64,000 nt of DNA from Bacteriovoracales bacterium (GCA_030149295.1 JASBRV010000067.1:37199-101198), one strand, 5' to 3'; shown: positions 17,995-27,095, counted from the stretch's first letter. Notes: a model not told the origin generated them from the sequence alone. Program-made: numbers and translations.

Positions 17995-19205
17995 ACCTGT
18001 GCCCCTCTTTGAATGAGTTTTGTCTTCTTATTATAAAGATTCATAAAAAGAGAAGTACTGAGGCTAAAGAATAAATAAACGACCATGATCATTAAAACGG
18101 CTTCAATTGCCTGACCTGTTTGATTCATGGTTGTATTCGCAACACTGACAAAATCAGGATATCCAATACCAACAGCAAGAGAGCTATTTTTAATGAGATT
18201 AAGTATCTGAGAGGTCATTGGTGGAATAATGACCCGCAGACTCTGAGGAAGGATCACTAACCTCAATGTCATGGTCCTAGAAAGCCCCAATGCCCTAGAA
18301 GCCTCCCATTGGCCTCGAGAGACAGACTCAATACCGGCACGAACAATCTCTGCATTAAATGCAGATGTGTAAACGACAAGACCAATGATTAAAGCCGAAA
18401 ATTCGGGAGAAATAGTCATTCCACCATTAAAGTTAAAACCTCCAAGGACTGGAAAGTCTATTTTCCGTGGAGCTCCTCCCAACAACCACACTAGCAAAGG
18501 AAGACCAAAAAGATAGAGAAGATGAAATGGCCAGGAGGGCTTACTTTTCCCTTTCTCCTCTTTCCTTTTTTTAAGAAAATGATTTGTTAAAAAAGAAGCT
18601 AGCAAGCCTAAAACTAAACTCATCTTTACCCAAAACCAAATAGGATTTTCTTGAAAAACAGGAAAGACAATTCCTCGCTGAGAGAGAAACACATTAGGAA
18701 AAGGCTCTAAGGCTTCTTTGACACTAGGAAAGACTTCTATGAAGACCGCGTACCAAAAGAAAAGCTGCAACAAGAGAGGAATATTTCGAATCACCTCAAC
18801 ATAAGCTTGGCTTAGTTTTGCAATTAGCCAATGCTCAGAAAGACGGCAAATACCTACACATACTCCAAGTAAGATGGCTAAAATATTGCCGATGACGGCA
18901 ACCTTGAGTGTATTAAGTACACCGACCCATAAGGCAAGAGCATAAGAGTCATCGGCCCAATACTCAATACTACTCTCTGAAATTTCAAAGCCTGCTTCTT
19001 GTGATAAGAAACCAAAACCAGAGGCAGTACCTTGCTGCTTCAGGTTAGCCTGAGTATTGTAAACGAGAAAAGAGACGAGCGCGGCCACTATCAAGAGAAT
19101 AAGTGTTTGGAATATCCATGCCCTTTTTTTGGGATCATTCCACAAGGAAGCTGAGTCTTTTAACATGTGAAATATTGTAGAGAGAAGGCCTACACCTGAC
19201 AACAT
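17991..19205 (-). CDS. aapQ: Amino-acid ABC transporter permease AapQ
   Basis: About 404 residues. After LWNDPKKRAWIFQ (typical AapQ N-terminus) comes a transmembrane helix, then a large loop with ESSIEYWADDSYALALWVG and the permease core. The EAA loop EASRALGLSRTMTLRLVILPQSLRVIIPP and a GYPDFVSV motif near the end are diagnostic. The start is uncertain: ATG at 19205 has a weak AGG upstream, GTG at 19229 has no ribosome-binding site, and ATG at 19166 would still keep the conserved part. It forms a heterodimeric channel with AapM. Upstream on the same strand one would expect aapJ; instead a divergent gene begins at 19271. Confidence 0.92.
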   Translation of the reverse strand: MLSGVGLLSTIFHMLKDSASLWNDPKKRAWIFQTLILLIVAALVSFLVYNTQANLKQQGTASGFGFLSQEAGFEISESSIEYWADDSYALALWVGVLNTLKVAVIGNILAILLGVCVGICRLSEHWLIAKLSQAYVEVIRNIPLLLQLFFWYAVFIEVFPSVKEALEPFPNVFLSQRGIVFPVFQENPIWFWVKMSLVLGLLASFLTNHFLKKRKEEKGKSKPSWPFHLLYLFGLPLLVWLLGGAPRKIDFPVLGGFNFNGGMTISPEFSALIIGLVVYTSAFNAEIVRAGIESVSRGQWEASRALGLSRTMTLRLVILPQSLRVIIPPMTSQILNLIKNSSLAVGIGYPDFVSVANTTMNQTGQAIEAVLMIMVVYLFFSLSTSLFMNLYNKKTKLIQRGAQV

Positions 19206-19258
19206 TACCCGACCTAAGTACTCGGTCACATTTTTATGACGAAAAGCTTCCGTTTTTC

Positions 19259-19264
19259 TAAAAT
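19259..19264 (+). promoter_or_regulatory. Candidate -10 element for leaderless transcription of 19271
   Basis: TAAAAT (5 of 6 matches to TATAAT) ends exactly 6 bases before the ATG, which has no ribosome-binding site. Transcription would be expected to start at or next to the A of the ATG. No good -35 is visible. Confidence 0.35.
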
Positions 19265-19270
19265 CTTCCT

Positions 19271-20605
19271 ATGAAAATAATTATTTGCACTCTTTTACTA
19301 TTTTTGTCCCCTGGGATAGTTTGGGCCGATGATTTGCCCTTTCAAGCCTGCCAAAAAAAACTCTTATCAGGAAAAACAATTGAAGACTTTATATCCATAG
19401 AGAAAGAAAGCCTAGGTGAAGACAAAGAAAGCCAATACCTTAATCAACTCCTTAAATTAAAAGAGCAAAAAAACTGTGAAACCCTTCTCATGCATGCCAA
19501 ACTTGCAGACAATGGCCTACTCATCAATAGAACCCCTCTCGCTTCACAAATTTTAAAAACTTTCGACAATTTTCACACTGAGTGGCTTACCCCAGTCGAT
19601 CTAGATCGCAACCCCCAATGCCAAGATAAATACCACGACGACTTTTATGACCCTCAATCACCGGCATACCATCTCACAAGGGCCTTATTCCAAGAAACTA
19701 GGAAAGTTTCCCTCGCAACAACAGCTTATGGGGATTTAAGAGTGGTCACGAAGGGTGAAAACCCGGAAAACTCAAAGAGTACGGGTATTTCAAAAGATCG
19801 TATAAAAGAAATCCTAGGATTAGATAATAACTTCGAATTTAAAGGCGAGGGTGAAGTCATTGGTTACCTATACCAAAGACGCTTAAAGATGACCCCTCCT
19901 CCCCTAAGTCATATTGCAGAAAAAGACTCTTGGAAAAAGGAAATTCAAAGTAAAGCTTTTAAAGTTTTAGATCATCTCGGTGCTGGTCTATTAGGTAACT
20001 CACGGTTTCTAGTACATTATGCTCCTCCAGAGGCCTATTCAAACGAAATTATTCGCTTTGATGGCAACAGAAAGCTTCCTCGACGTTTGGCAAAGGCCAT
20101 TGTAGAAAATCTCTTGTGCATTCCCCTCAATGACCATAACCTCCCTTTTCAAGAGCCACCCCAATCTGAGGATCTATGGAAACATCCTCTTACCATGGAA
20201 AAGAAATGCGTAAATTGTCATGGGATTCTCGATCCCATCTCAGCAGGCCTTCGCCACTTAACTTTTATTAAAAGTAAAAAAAGTTGCTCAGACTTTCAAC
20301 TTCTTATCCCTCACTTTTTCCAAACTCAAGGTAACGCTAATATTTGGAGTAAAAATGAAGAAAACCCATTTCATACCTCATTACCTGTTGGTTATTTTGG
20401 AGAAAAACGCTTTATTGGTATGAGTCAGCTTGGAAAACTTATTAGTGAACAACCAGAGTTCTTTCAGTGCCAAGTAAAAAAATATTTTTCCTTTTTAACT
20501 GGCAAAGAAATTGAAAATACAAGACTAAAGAGTTTAGCTAAAAAATACCAAGAACATCAAAATGGCATAAAGCTCCTAGGTGACATAATAAGAGCAATGA
20601 AATGA
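19271..20605 (+). CDS. DUF1588/DUF1585-like secreted protein with one CxxCH motif
   Basis: 444 residues with a clear signal peptide (about 1-19, ending VWA). The C-terminal half follows the order of DUF1588 and DUF1585 proteins: RRLAKAIVENLLCIPL, then a single haem-c-type motif C313-V-N-C316-H317 followed by GILDPI, then RFIGMSQLGKLISEQPEFFQCQVKKYF. Such proteins are best known in Planctomycetes and Verrucomicrobia with larger N-terminal cytochrome domains that are not recognisable here. It is likely periplasmic or outer-membrane associated; whether haem is attached is unproven. It overlaps the next gene by four bases (ATGA). No ribosome-binding site is visible. Function unknown. Confidence 0.75.
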   Translation: MKIIICTLLLFLSPGIVWADDLPFQACQKKLLSGKTIEDFISIEKESLGEDKESQYLNQLLKLKEQKNCETLLMHAKLADNGLLINRTPLASQILKTFDNFHTEWLTPVDLDRNPQCQDKYHDDFYDPQSPAYHLTRALFQETRKVSLATTAYGDLRVVTKGENPENSKSTGISKDRIKEILGLDNNFEFKGEGEVIGYLYQRRLKMTPPPLSHIAEKDSWKKEIQSKAFKVLDHLGAGLLGNSRFLVHYAPPEAYSNEIIRFDGNRKLPRRLAKAIVENLLCIPLNDHNLPFQEPPQSEDLWKHPLTMEKKCVNCHGILDPISAGLRHLTFIKSKKSCSDFQLLIPHFFQTQGNANIWSKNEENPFHTSLPVGYFGEKRFIGMSQLGKLISEQPEFFQCQVKKYFSFLTGKEIENTRLKSLAKKYQEHQNGIKLLGDIIRAMK

Positions 20606-21582
20606 AAACTAACATACTTCTTCTTTTTCTCTCTCTTTTGGTGACAACATCATGCCTACAAAAAGGTAAGCCGTTTAAAATTTATTGGATCCATCTAGAG
20701 GGAGCACCAGTCAAAGTTCTTTTTGATAACTGGATTCAGCCTTTAAAAAAGTCTGAAAAGTCTTTTCGCTTTCATAATCAAGAATGGACTTTCCCTCAGA
20801 CCTTCACTGAAAGATCTATTCCTCTTTTGAAGAACTGGATAAGTATAAGGGGTTTAGAAACAAATAGCCCCCATCTCAAGGAATCACGGGAAGATTGGCT
20901 TGGCTTCTTACAAAAGTTGGAATCAAAGGTCATCATTTCCACTCAGAATGAAAGACTAGAAAAAATCTATAAGAACTTTCTCCCTAAGGCAAAAAGCATA
21001 AATTCATATAAAGAGGGTGAAAAGGATAATCGTCCCCTATCCTTTCTTTCAAAAGACTGGAAAAAGGCAATGAAAAAAGAAACTCCTATTCACTTAACAG
21101 TTTTAAATAATACCGGAAATTTACCTCTCTACTTTGCCGATATTCAAGAACTCAGGGCAAAGCAAACAGAGGAATATAATCTTTTTTATCAAAATCTACT
21201 TCATGAACTTTCTCTTTTTGTTAAGGAACTTAAAAGAACAAGGAGTTTTGATCATTCCATTATTCTTATTACCTCAGATAGACAGAAAATTATCAATGGT
21301 CAGGAGTTGGTCACTACATGGGAGGGATTAAATTTCTCTGTTATCTCCAACCTCATTGTGGGTCCTTACCAAGTAGGGCACATCCAAAAAAGTCATCCAA
21401 AGTATGAGGATAGTTTTCCCGGAACATGGGGGGTGGGTGTCGATGGTTGGACAACTGATCATTTTCAAAAACTTATAGAAGACCTTCTCAACGCAAAAGA
21501 TTACAATAGTTCCCAAAATCCATGGTTTCATGTGAGAAAAAATAATCTGACTTCTAAGCTTAAATGGGGTCAAATACTTTAA
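20602..21582 (+). CDS. Lipoprotein with distant DUF1501/DUF1552-like features
   Basis: 326 residues with a lipoprotein-like signal ending LVTTSC (Cys18). Near the N-terminus it has IYWIHLEGAPVKVLFDNW, resembling the opening strand of DUF1501/DUF1552 (alkaline-phosphatase-like) proteins, and later FDHSIILITSDRQ, resembling their second core segment. The expected metal-binding residues are not clear, so it may be catalytically inactive. The assignment is tentative, but DUF1588/DUF1585 genes are typically paired with a DUF1501- or DUF1552-type gene and this gene overlaps one by ATGA. Function unknown. Confidence 0.6.
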   Translation: MKTNILLLFLSLLVTTSCLQKGKPFKIYWIHLEGAPVKVLFDNWIQPLKKSEKSFRFHNQEWTFPQTFTERSIPLLKNWISIRGLETNSPHLKESREDWLGFLQKLESKVIISTQNERLEKIYKNFLPKAKSINSYKEGEKDNRPLSFLSKDWKKAMKKETPIHLTVLNNTGNLPLYFADIQELRAKQTEEYNLFYQNLLHELSLFVKELKRTRSFDHSIILITSDRQKIINGQELVTTWEGLNFSVISNLIVGPYQVGHIQKSHPKYEDSFPGTWGVGVDGWTTDHFQKLIEDLLNAKDYNSSQNPWFHVRKNNLTSKLKWGQIL

Positions 21583-21594
21583 AGGCCCTCTTTT

Positions 21595-23967
21595 ATGGCA
21601 CCAGATTTTGATAAGAACCTTCACCAATATCCTGTTGCCGATAGATGGTCCCGTTTTATTTCCTATTCACCAAAGAGAGCTCTTTTACTTTTTGCCTTTA
21701 TTTTTCTGATTATCTTACCTGGTGCCCTGACCATAAAAAGCATGTGGTCCCCAAGAGTATGGTTTGACCCAGACCATGAAGAAATTCAGAAACTTGATCG
21801 ATTTGAACAACAATTTGGAAGTGATACTTTTATCAGCATAGGTCTTCATGATCCTAAAGGCGTTTTTAACTATTCAACATTAAAAGTGATTCAAGAAATG
21901 ACTGAACAATTGTGGCAAGTTCCCGATGTCACCAGGGTCGAAAGTCTTGCCAATCACAACATGATTAGGGCCGAGGGCGATGATATTGTCATAAACCCTT
22001 TTCTTGAAAAGCTGACTCCTGAAAGAGACCAAAAGTTCTTTGAAAAACTAAAGTCAGAAGCTTTAAGTGATGAAGTTCTACCTGACTTCTTTATTAGTAA
22101 AGATGGCACCTACTCTATTCTCTATGCTTACCTTAAGCCGAGCTTGGGGGGGCGTGAGCCCAGTTATTCAAAGACTGTGGATGAGTCACGAAAAATTCTC
22201 AATCAATATATTGATAAAGATATTGATCTTTTTCTCCTAGGTCCTGCCGCCGGAAATGATGCCTTTCGAGAAGTAAGTGCAAGCGATAATATGCGACTCA
22301 TCCCCTTTATGTTCTCCTTTATTATTTTCCTACTTTTCATCCAATTTAGAAGTTTCTCGGTCATCATACTCGCCCTAGGCTTAGTTGCGACAACAGTGGG
22401 GGTTACCTTTGGAATGCTTGGCCATCTTGGTATCGTTTTCAATTCACTTCTCTCAGCGATACCAGGGGTTCTCCTTGCTATTTGTATAGCCGATGCAGTT
22501 CATATATTTACAAGCTATTTTCATTTTAGACGACTGGGAAAGGGATCCCTCAACGCTACTCACCTTTCTCTCGTCAAAAACTTTCAACCAACCCTGCTCA
22601 CTTCTTTATCCACGGCCATAAGTTTTCTTAGTATTACTCATACAGATATCGCTCCAGTTAGAGACTTAGGTTTACTATGTGGCCTAGGAACTTTGATGGC
22701 CTGGCTTTTTACTTATCTTGGGCTTGGATCTGCTCTAGCCTTGATCTCTCCTCTTTTGGACAAACATCAGGTTAAAACTTTTGAATTCAATAAACTTCTC
22801 AAGAGTGGTAGAACACGCTCTAGTTCAAGACTTATGGTTGAATGGATCGACAAATTACGTTGGCCGATTATCGTCTCCTTTATCCTTTTAAGTGGAGCGA
22901 GTGTTTATATCGCTATCCAAAATGAAGTCAATTCTGATCCCATGAAGTACTTTCATGACTCTGTCCCCATCAGGCAGGCTTATGATTTTGCAGGCACAAA
23001 ATTAGACGGTCTTAGAGGGATAGAATTTGTTGTCGACTCTGGTAAAGCCGAGGGCATAAAAGATCCAGAATTTCTCCGTAAACTTGATCGGTACCTAAAT
23101 TGGATGGAGAAAGAACCTGAGATCTCAAGGGTTCGCTCCGTGAGGGAGATCATCAAAAAGATGCATCAAACCCTGCAACAGGGAAAAAAAGAGGAATATA
23201 GAATCCCCGATTCGAGCCAGGCCGTTGGCCAATTACTTTTTCTCTATACAATGGGTCTTCCCCAAGGAATGGATTTAAATAATCAATTTACTCTCGACAA
23301 CAGAAGGCTAAGACTCAAGATCTCATGGAGCATAGCGACTTCAAAAGAGAGTGTAGAGAAAACCAAATACTTACTTGATAAGGCTAAAGAGTTTGACCTC
23401 AATGTTCAATCAGGCGGAAATGGACCCATTTACCTTTCTATCAATCAAAAAGTCGTCTCAACTTTTTTTAGTTCTATGGCCATGGCCTTGGTACTCGTGA
23501 GTATTCTTCTCCTTCTTGTCTATAAGGATCCTTTCATTAGCTTTCTCTCGATGTTTCCCAACGTAATCCCTCTGCTCTTTGGTGGTGCCTTAATGCAATT
23601 ACTCGATAAACCAATTGATATCGGAACTTCCATCGTCTCAACGGTATGTCTTGGAATTGCCGTTGACGACACCATTCACTTTGTTTCGAGTTTCAAGCAA
23701 TACCGAGGCCAAGGTCTCAGCCCAAAAAGGGCCATCACAGAGACTTTCCTTGTCACAGGGAAGGCATTGGTTGTCACAACAATATTACTGGTCATGGGTT
23801 TTGGTGCTTTCGTTTTTGCCGACTTTGTTCCCAATAGAAACTTCGGTATTCTTTGTTCAATGATTTTGGCTCTGGCGCTATTAACAGATCTTCTGTTTCT
23901 GCCAGCTCTACTCCTAACGGTAGAGCGGAAGAAGGAGAAAACTAGCGAATCGGTGGCGCATACATAA
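21595..23967 (+). CDS. RND/MMPL-family exporter
   Basis: 790 residues with two repeats, each one helix, a large periplasmic domain, and five helices (12 transmembrane helices in total). The first block carries LCIADAVHIFTSYFHF-like residues near 290-310 and the second GIAVDDTIHFVSSF near residue 690, the sterol-sensing-like motif of COG1033 exporters. Relatives move lipids, hopanoids or other hydrophobic molecules, energised by protons; here the acidic residues in IADAVH and AVDDTIH are candidates for proton relay. It follows the lipoprotein gene by 12 bases, with AAAGG ahead of the ATG. Its last 26 bases overlap the end of aapJ on the other strand. Confidence 0.85.
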   Translation: MAPDFDKNLHQYPVADRWSRFISYSPKRALLLFAFIFLIILPGALTIKSMWSPRVWFDPDHEEIQKLDRFEQQFGSDTFISIGLHDPKGVFNYSTLKVIQEMTEQLWQVPDVTRVESLANHNMIRAEGDDIVINPFLEKLTPERDQKFFEKLKSEALSDEVLPDFFISKDGTYSILYAYLKPSLGGREPSYSKTVDESRKILNQYIDKDIDLFLLGPAAGNDAFREVSASDNMRLIPFMFSFIIFLLFIQFRSFSVIILALGLVATTVGVTFGMLGHLGIVFNSLLSAIPGVLLAICIADAVHIFTSYFHFRRLGKGSLNATHLSLVKNFQPTLLTSLSTAISFLSITHTDIAPVRDLGLLCGLGTLMAWLFTYLGLGSALALISPLLDKHQVKTFEFNKLLKSGRTRSSSRLMVEWIDKLRWPIIVSFILLSGASVYIAIQNEVNSDPMKYFHDSVPIRQAYDFAGTKLDGLRGIEFVVDSGKAEGIKDPEFLRKLDRYLNWMEKEPEISRVRSVREIIKKMHQTLQQGKKEEYRIPDSSQAVGQLLFLYTMGLPQGMDLNNQFTLDNRRLRLKISWSIATSKESVEKTKYLLDKAKEFDLNVQSGGNGPIYLSINQKVVSTFFSSMAMALVLVSILLLLVYKDPFISFLSMFPNVIPLLFGGALMQLLDKPIDIGTSIVSTVCLGIAVDDTIHFVSSFKQYRGQGLSPKRAITETFLVTGKALVVTTILLVMGFGAFVFADFVPNRNFGILCSMILALALLTDLLFLPALLLTVERKKEKTSESVAHT

Positions 23968-24949
23968 GGCCACCCTTTGTCCAAAGATCATTAAGACCAC
24001 GCTCTAACTTGAGAGGGCTTCCTTGACCAATATTACGCTCAAAGACTTCACCATAATTTCCTACTTGCTTAATGATATCGTAAGCCCATTCTTCCTTAAG
24101 CCCTAGAGAAGCCCCATTACCTTTTGTCTTCCCCAAAAGGCGCTTTATGTTGGGAACCTTGGTACTCTTTAGAATTTTATCTACATTCTTGGAGGTGATA
24201 CCAAACTCCTCAGCACTAATCATGGCAAAGACAGACCATTTCACAATATCAAACCACTGATCATCTCCATGAACTACGGCAGGCCCTAGAGGTTCTTTAG
24301 AAATTGTTTCTTTTAGGATAACATAATCATCTGGATTTTTTGTCTTGGATCTTTCGGCCATAAGTCCTGAGCGGTCATTAGTGAAAGCATCACACCTTCC
24401 TTTAAAAAAGGCCTGTGTCACCTCATCATTAGATTCAAAAACGGCGGGTTTCATCTTAATTCGATTGGCACGAAAATAGTCTGCAAGATTAAGTTCCGAT
24501 GTTGTGCCTTGTTGAGTACAAATCGTTGCCCCATTGAGATCACGAATTTTTGAAACTTTATCTTTCTTTCTCACCATGAAACCTTGGCCATCATAGAAAG
24601 TAGTAGGACCAAAATTTAGGCCCAAAGATGTATCTCGGGTGAGAGTCCATGTGGTCACACGGGAAAGAATATCGATTTCACCCGACTGAAGGGCAGTAAA
24701 ACGCTGCTGGCCGGAAAGGGGAATAAACTTTACTTTTTTAGCATCACCGAAGACAGCAGCAGCAACGGCGCGGCAAACATCTACTTCTATTCCAGACCAT
24801 TCCCCCTTTGAATTGGCTGAAGAAAAGCCGGCTACTCCCATTGTCGTTCCACAGTTGAGAGACCCCCTCTTTTTCACTTTTTCAAGGATGGTCTCTGCAT
24901 TTAATGATTGAAAAGAAAAACAAAGAAAAAACAATGCAAGGTATTTCAT
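23942..24949 (-). CDS. aapJ: Amino-acid ABC transporter substrate-binding protein AapJ
   Basis: 335 residues: signal peptide (1-18, ending LNA) and a family 3 solute-binding domain. The N-terminus carries VKKRGSLNCGTTMGVAGFS, followed by GIEVDVCRAVAAAVFGD and RDTSLGLNFGPTTFYDGQGF, all typical of AapJ. It delivers L-amino acids to AapQMP. It is translationally coupled (ATGA) to the flavin reductase gene upstream. Its natural operon partners aapQMP lie 4.7 kb away on the same strand, beyond an opposite-strand cassette, so they need separate promoters. Confidence 0.95.
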   Translation of the reverse strand: MKYLALFFLCFSFQSLNAETILEKVKKRGSLNCGTTMGVAGFSSANSKGEWSGIEVDVCRAVAAAVFGDAKKVKFIPLSGQQRFTALQSGEIDILSRVTTWTLTRDTSLGLNFGPTTFYDGQGFMVRKKDKVSKIRDLNGATICTQQGTTSELNLADYFRANRIKMKPAVFESNDEVTQAFFKGRCDAFTNDRSGLMAERSKTKNPDDYVILKETISKEPLGPAVVHGDDQWFDIVKWSVFAMISAEEFGITSKNVDKILKSTKVPNIKRLLGKTKGNGASLGLKEEWAYDIIKQVGNYGEVFERNIGQGSPLKLERGLNDLWTKGGLMYAPPIR

Positions 24950-25473
24950 TGGGCTTTGCCTCCACTCACCAATGCTTCAGCAATTGTTTTAAGCTGTCCT
25001 AAAATGGCAACAGCTGAGTCTGGATTGAGTTCTTTTTGGAAATTAGTCACAACAGGCCTTGGGATAACAACTGCTCCAAGATGTTCTAATTGAGCCCTCA
25101 TGGCCTGAGTTACCTTAAGTCCTCCACCGCCAGAGTGAGTGGCCACAACCGCTGGCTTACCATTAAAAGCACCACGCCAATCTTCCTTTCCTGAACGACT
25201 TATCCATGCAATAGCATTGTTAACGATAGGTGGAATACTGCCATTATATTCGGGGGCACAGAATGTTAAGGAACTTGCTTTACAAAAAAGCTCTGTCAGT
25301 ACATGCGCATCTTTTGGAATACCGTCACCTTCTCTTGTTGGAGTATATACGGGAAGGTCATAATCTTCTAAACAAATGACCTTAACCTCCAGGGATAACT
25401 CCTTAAAGGTTTTCTCTAATTCTTGAGAGAGTTTATGATTATTTCCACGGGTAGCAGATACAACAAGATGCAC
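24946..25473 (-). CDS. NADPH-dependent FMN reductase family protein
   Basis: 175 residues of the flavodoxin-like NADPH-dependent FMN reductase family (ChrR/YieF type). The conserved APEYNGSIPPIVNNAIAWISR segment, with the flavin-binding PEYNGSIP, is intact, as is a GGGGLKVTQAMRAQL helix. It is probably a cytoplasmic quinone/chromate/azo-type reductase. The start is GTG at 25473, placed 5-6 bases after AGGAGG. Its stop overlaps the aapJ start, so the two are cotranscribed; the reason for the pairing is not clear. Confidence 0.9.
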   Translation of the reverse strand: MHLVVSATRGNNHKLSQELEKTFKELSLEVKVICLEDYDLPVYTPTREGDGIPKDAHVLTELFCKASSLTFCAPEYNGSIPPIVNNAIAWISRSGKEDWRGAFNGKPAVVATHSGGGGLKVTQAMRAQLEHLGAVVIPRPVVTNFQKELNPDSAVAILGQLKTIAEALVSGGKAQ

Positions 25474-25558
25474 AATGTCCTCCTTTCATTAATAGTAGAA
25501 AGGATAGGTCAAAGCATACGAGCTGAAAAGGTGGAGGCTTTATACAAAAATTAAAACT

Positions 25559-25900
25559 CTAGTCTAAGAACTCTTGCGTTCCCATTTGCTCACTTGTGGT
25601 CATTCTATCCCCTTCACGACGGCCAGTTTCATCATTGAGGTGGTTAATGATAGTGAATTCGTAGTCACTGACCATGGCCTGAACAAGTTCACTTTGAGGG
25701 ATGTTCAGAATCGTTTTCAAGTCCCCTAAGGCCTTGAGAGGGATTGAACAAATTCCTCTTTCAACGTTGGAGACGAATTGACCATTTTTGTAGCCAAGTA
25801 AATTTGACAACTCTACTTGGCTAAGTTTTTTGGGGTGAAGAAGACGATACTTTTTCACCAGATCTGCAATGTGAGTAAAACATCTATTCTTTGATTTCAT
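25559..25900 (-). CDS. Small XRE-family transcriptional regulator
   Basis: 113 residues. A Cro/C1-type helix-turn-helix lies at about residues 25-65, with LSQVELSNLLGYKNGQFVSNVERG and IPLKALGDLKTIL as its two halves. The C-terminal 40 residues are polar with no recognised domain. It probably acts as a DNA-binding regulator. The start has no clear ribosome-binding site; a TATCCT hexamer lies 6 bases upstream. A short inverted repeat at 25925-25941 could be its own operator. Target genes are unknown; the nearest are the downstream FMN reductase/aapJ pair and the upstream glycosyltransferase operon. Confidence 0.85.
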   Translation of the reverse strand: MKSKNRCFTHIADLVKKYRLLHPKKLSQVELSNLLGYKNGQFVSNVERGICSIPLKALGDLKTILNIPQSELVQAMVSDYEFTIINHLNDETGRREGDRMTTSEQMGTQEFLD

Positions 25901-25924
25901 AAAAATAGGATATCTTTAGGCCAC

Positions 25925-25941
25925 ATACCAAATCAAGGTAT
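25925..25941. promoter_or_regulatory. Inverted repeat, possible operator upstream of the XRE gene
   Basis: ATACC and GGTAT are perfect inverted arms around a 7-base centre, 25 bases upstream of the regulator start. Position and symmetry fit autoregulation by a small dimeric HTH protein, but arms of 5 bp occur often by chance. Confidence 0.3.
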
Positions 25942-26033
25942 CAAGAATAGACTCAATAAATGTCTAACTAATTGCTGTTCAGTTGTAAAGATTTCCAAAT
26001 ACTTATAAACAGCAAACAATGAAGCAAAAGTTT

Positions 26034-27095
26034 TTACTGAGTGTTCAAGAGTCTTCTTTTAAGTTCAGCTTTAAACTTAATGTCGTGATATTTATTCACT
26101 TGTCCGTGAATTTTTTTAGGATCAAAATTCTGCATGCTATCATATATATTTCTTAAGGATCCTTCTTCGGAAAGATCCAAATCGTTTTTCAAAACACCTG
26201 GCCCTGAAATAAAATCATGTGCCTCACTCTCGGGTGGCAACCAAACGGGTGTGCCTGTACTAAGACACTCTAAGGCTTTAGTTGGAAAACCCATTCTTTG
26301 TTGAGAAATCATACCACGAGAGGCAGCTAATAAAGGTGCTAACTCGCCAGAACAGCGAACACCATAGAAGGCATCATCCTGTTCCTTAAGCACTTTTAAG
26401 TGTTCATCTTGACCAAAGAACTTGTACTTGATTCCCTCTTTTTTAGCTTTTGCCATAAAGCTTTTGGCCTGCTCGGTATTAAAACTCTCAGCATCAATAC
26501 AAAGGAAATCGTTGGGAAAAGCTTTTCTCGTGGCTTCAGGAAAAAGAGGAAAATCAGTAGCCTTAAAAAAAGGACTCATAACGGAAACATTATCGTGCTT
26601 TTTCGACCAGAATTCTTTTTCTTTATCATTAAGAACCCAAAGTTCATCCGCTTGTTTGAGTTTTTTCTGGGCCCAACTTTCTACATAGCCCCTAAAGATT
26701 TTTTCTCTTAAAAACTTTGGTTTTCTTTGATTGAAAACATTTTCAATTAAATAAGTTATCTGCTTCGTCTTATCACACTTCGCTATTCCTTGAGAAAAAC
26801 CACTACTTAAATTGATAATTAAATCAAAGGAACAAGGGATAAAAAGATTACGACAGGCACCGGGAACAAGCATCGCCTTCTTCCAAAATTGATCAGAAAA
26901 AGGTCGCTCTTCAGTAATAACATTTGTCAGGTAGGTTGAATGGATTTTTCGTTGCTCTATAGGACCTAGAATTTTTCCAGCATGATGGACAATAGTAAAG
27001 ATTTCCGCTTCTTCAAAAATCTCCAAAACACTTTCGACCACAGAAATGGTCGCTGTGCGATCAATTAAAACATCACAAGTTACTGCTACTTTCAC
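26034..27095 (-). CDS. GT4-type glycosyltransferase
   Basis: 353 residues with the two-domain arrangement of family 4 glycosyltransferases. The N-terminal half has a SFDLIINLSSGFSQGI segment and the C-terminal half has MGFPTKALECLSTGTPVWLPPESEAHDFI, the usual nucleotide-sugar-binding E-x7-E-like region (KALECLSTGTPV). It probably adds a sugar to an envelope glycan. It is the last gene of the trmFO operon, with a GTG start in a GTGA overlap with the UDP-sugar enzyme gene upstream, which suggests that enzyme supplies its donor. Donor and acceptor are unknown. Confidence 0.82.
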   Translation of the reverse strand: MKVAVTCDVLIDRTATISVVESVLEIFEEAEIFTIVHHAGKILGPIEQRKIHSTYLTNVITEERPFSDQFWKKAMLVPGACRNLFIPCSFDLIINLSSGFSQGIAKCDKTKQITYLIENVFNQRKPKFLREKIFRGYVESWAQKKLKQADELWVLNDKEKEFWSKKHDNVSVMSPFFKATDFPLFPEATRKAFPNDFLCIDAESFNTEQAKSFMAKAKKEGIKYKFFGQDEHLKVLKEQDDAFYGVRCSGELAPLLAASRGMISQQRMGFPTKALECLSTGTPVWLPPESEAHDFISGPGVLKNDLDLSEEGSLRNIYDSMQNFDPKKIHGQVNKYHDIKFKAELKRRLLNTQ

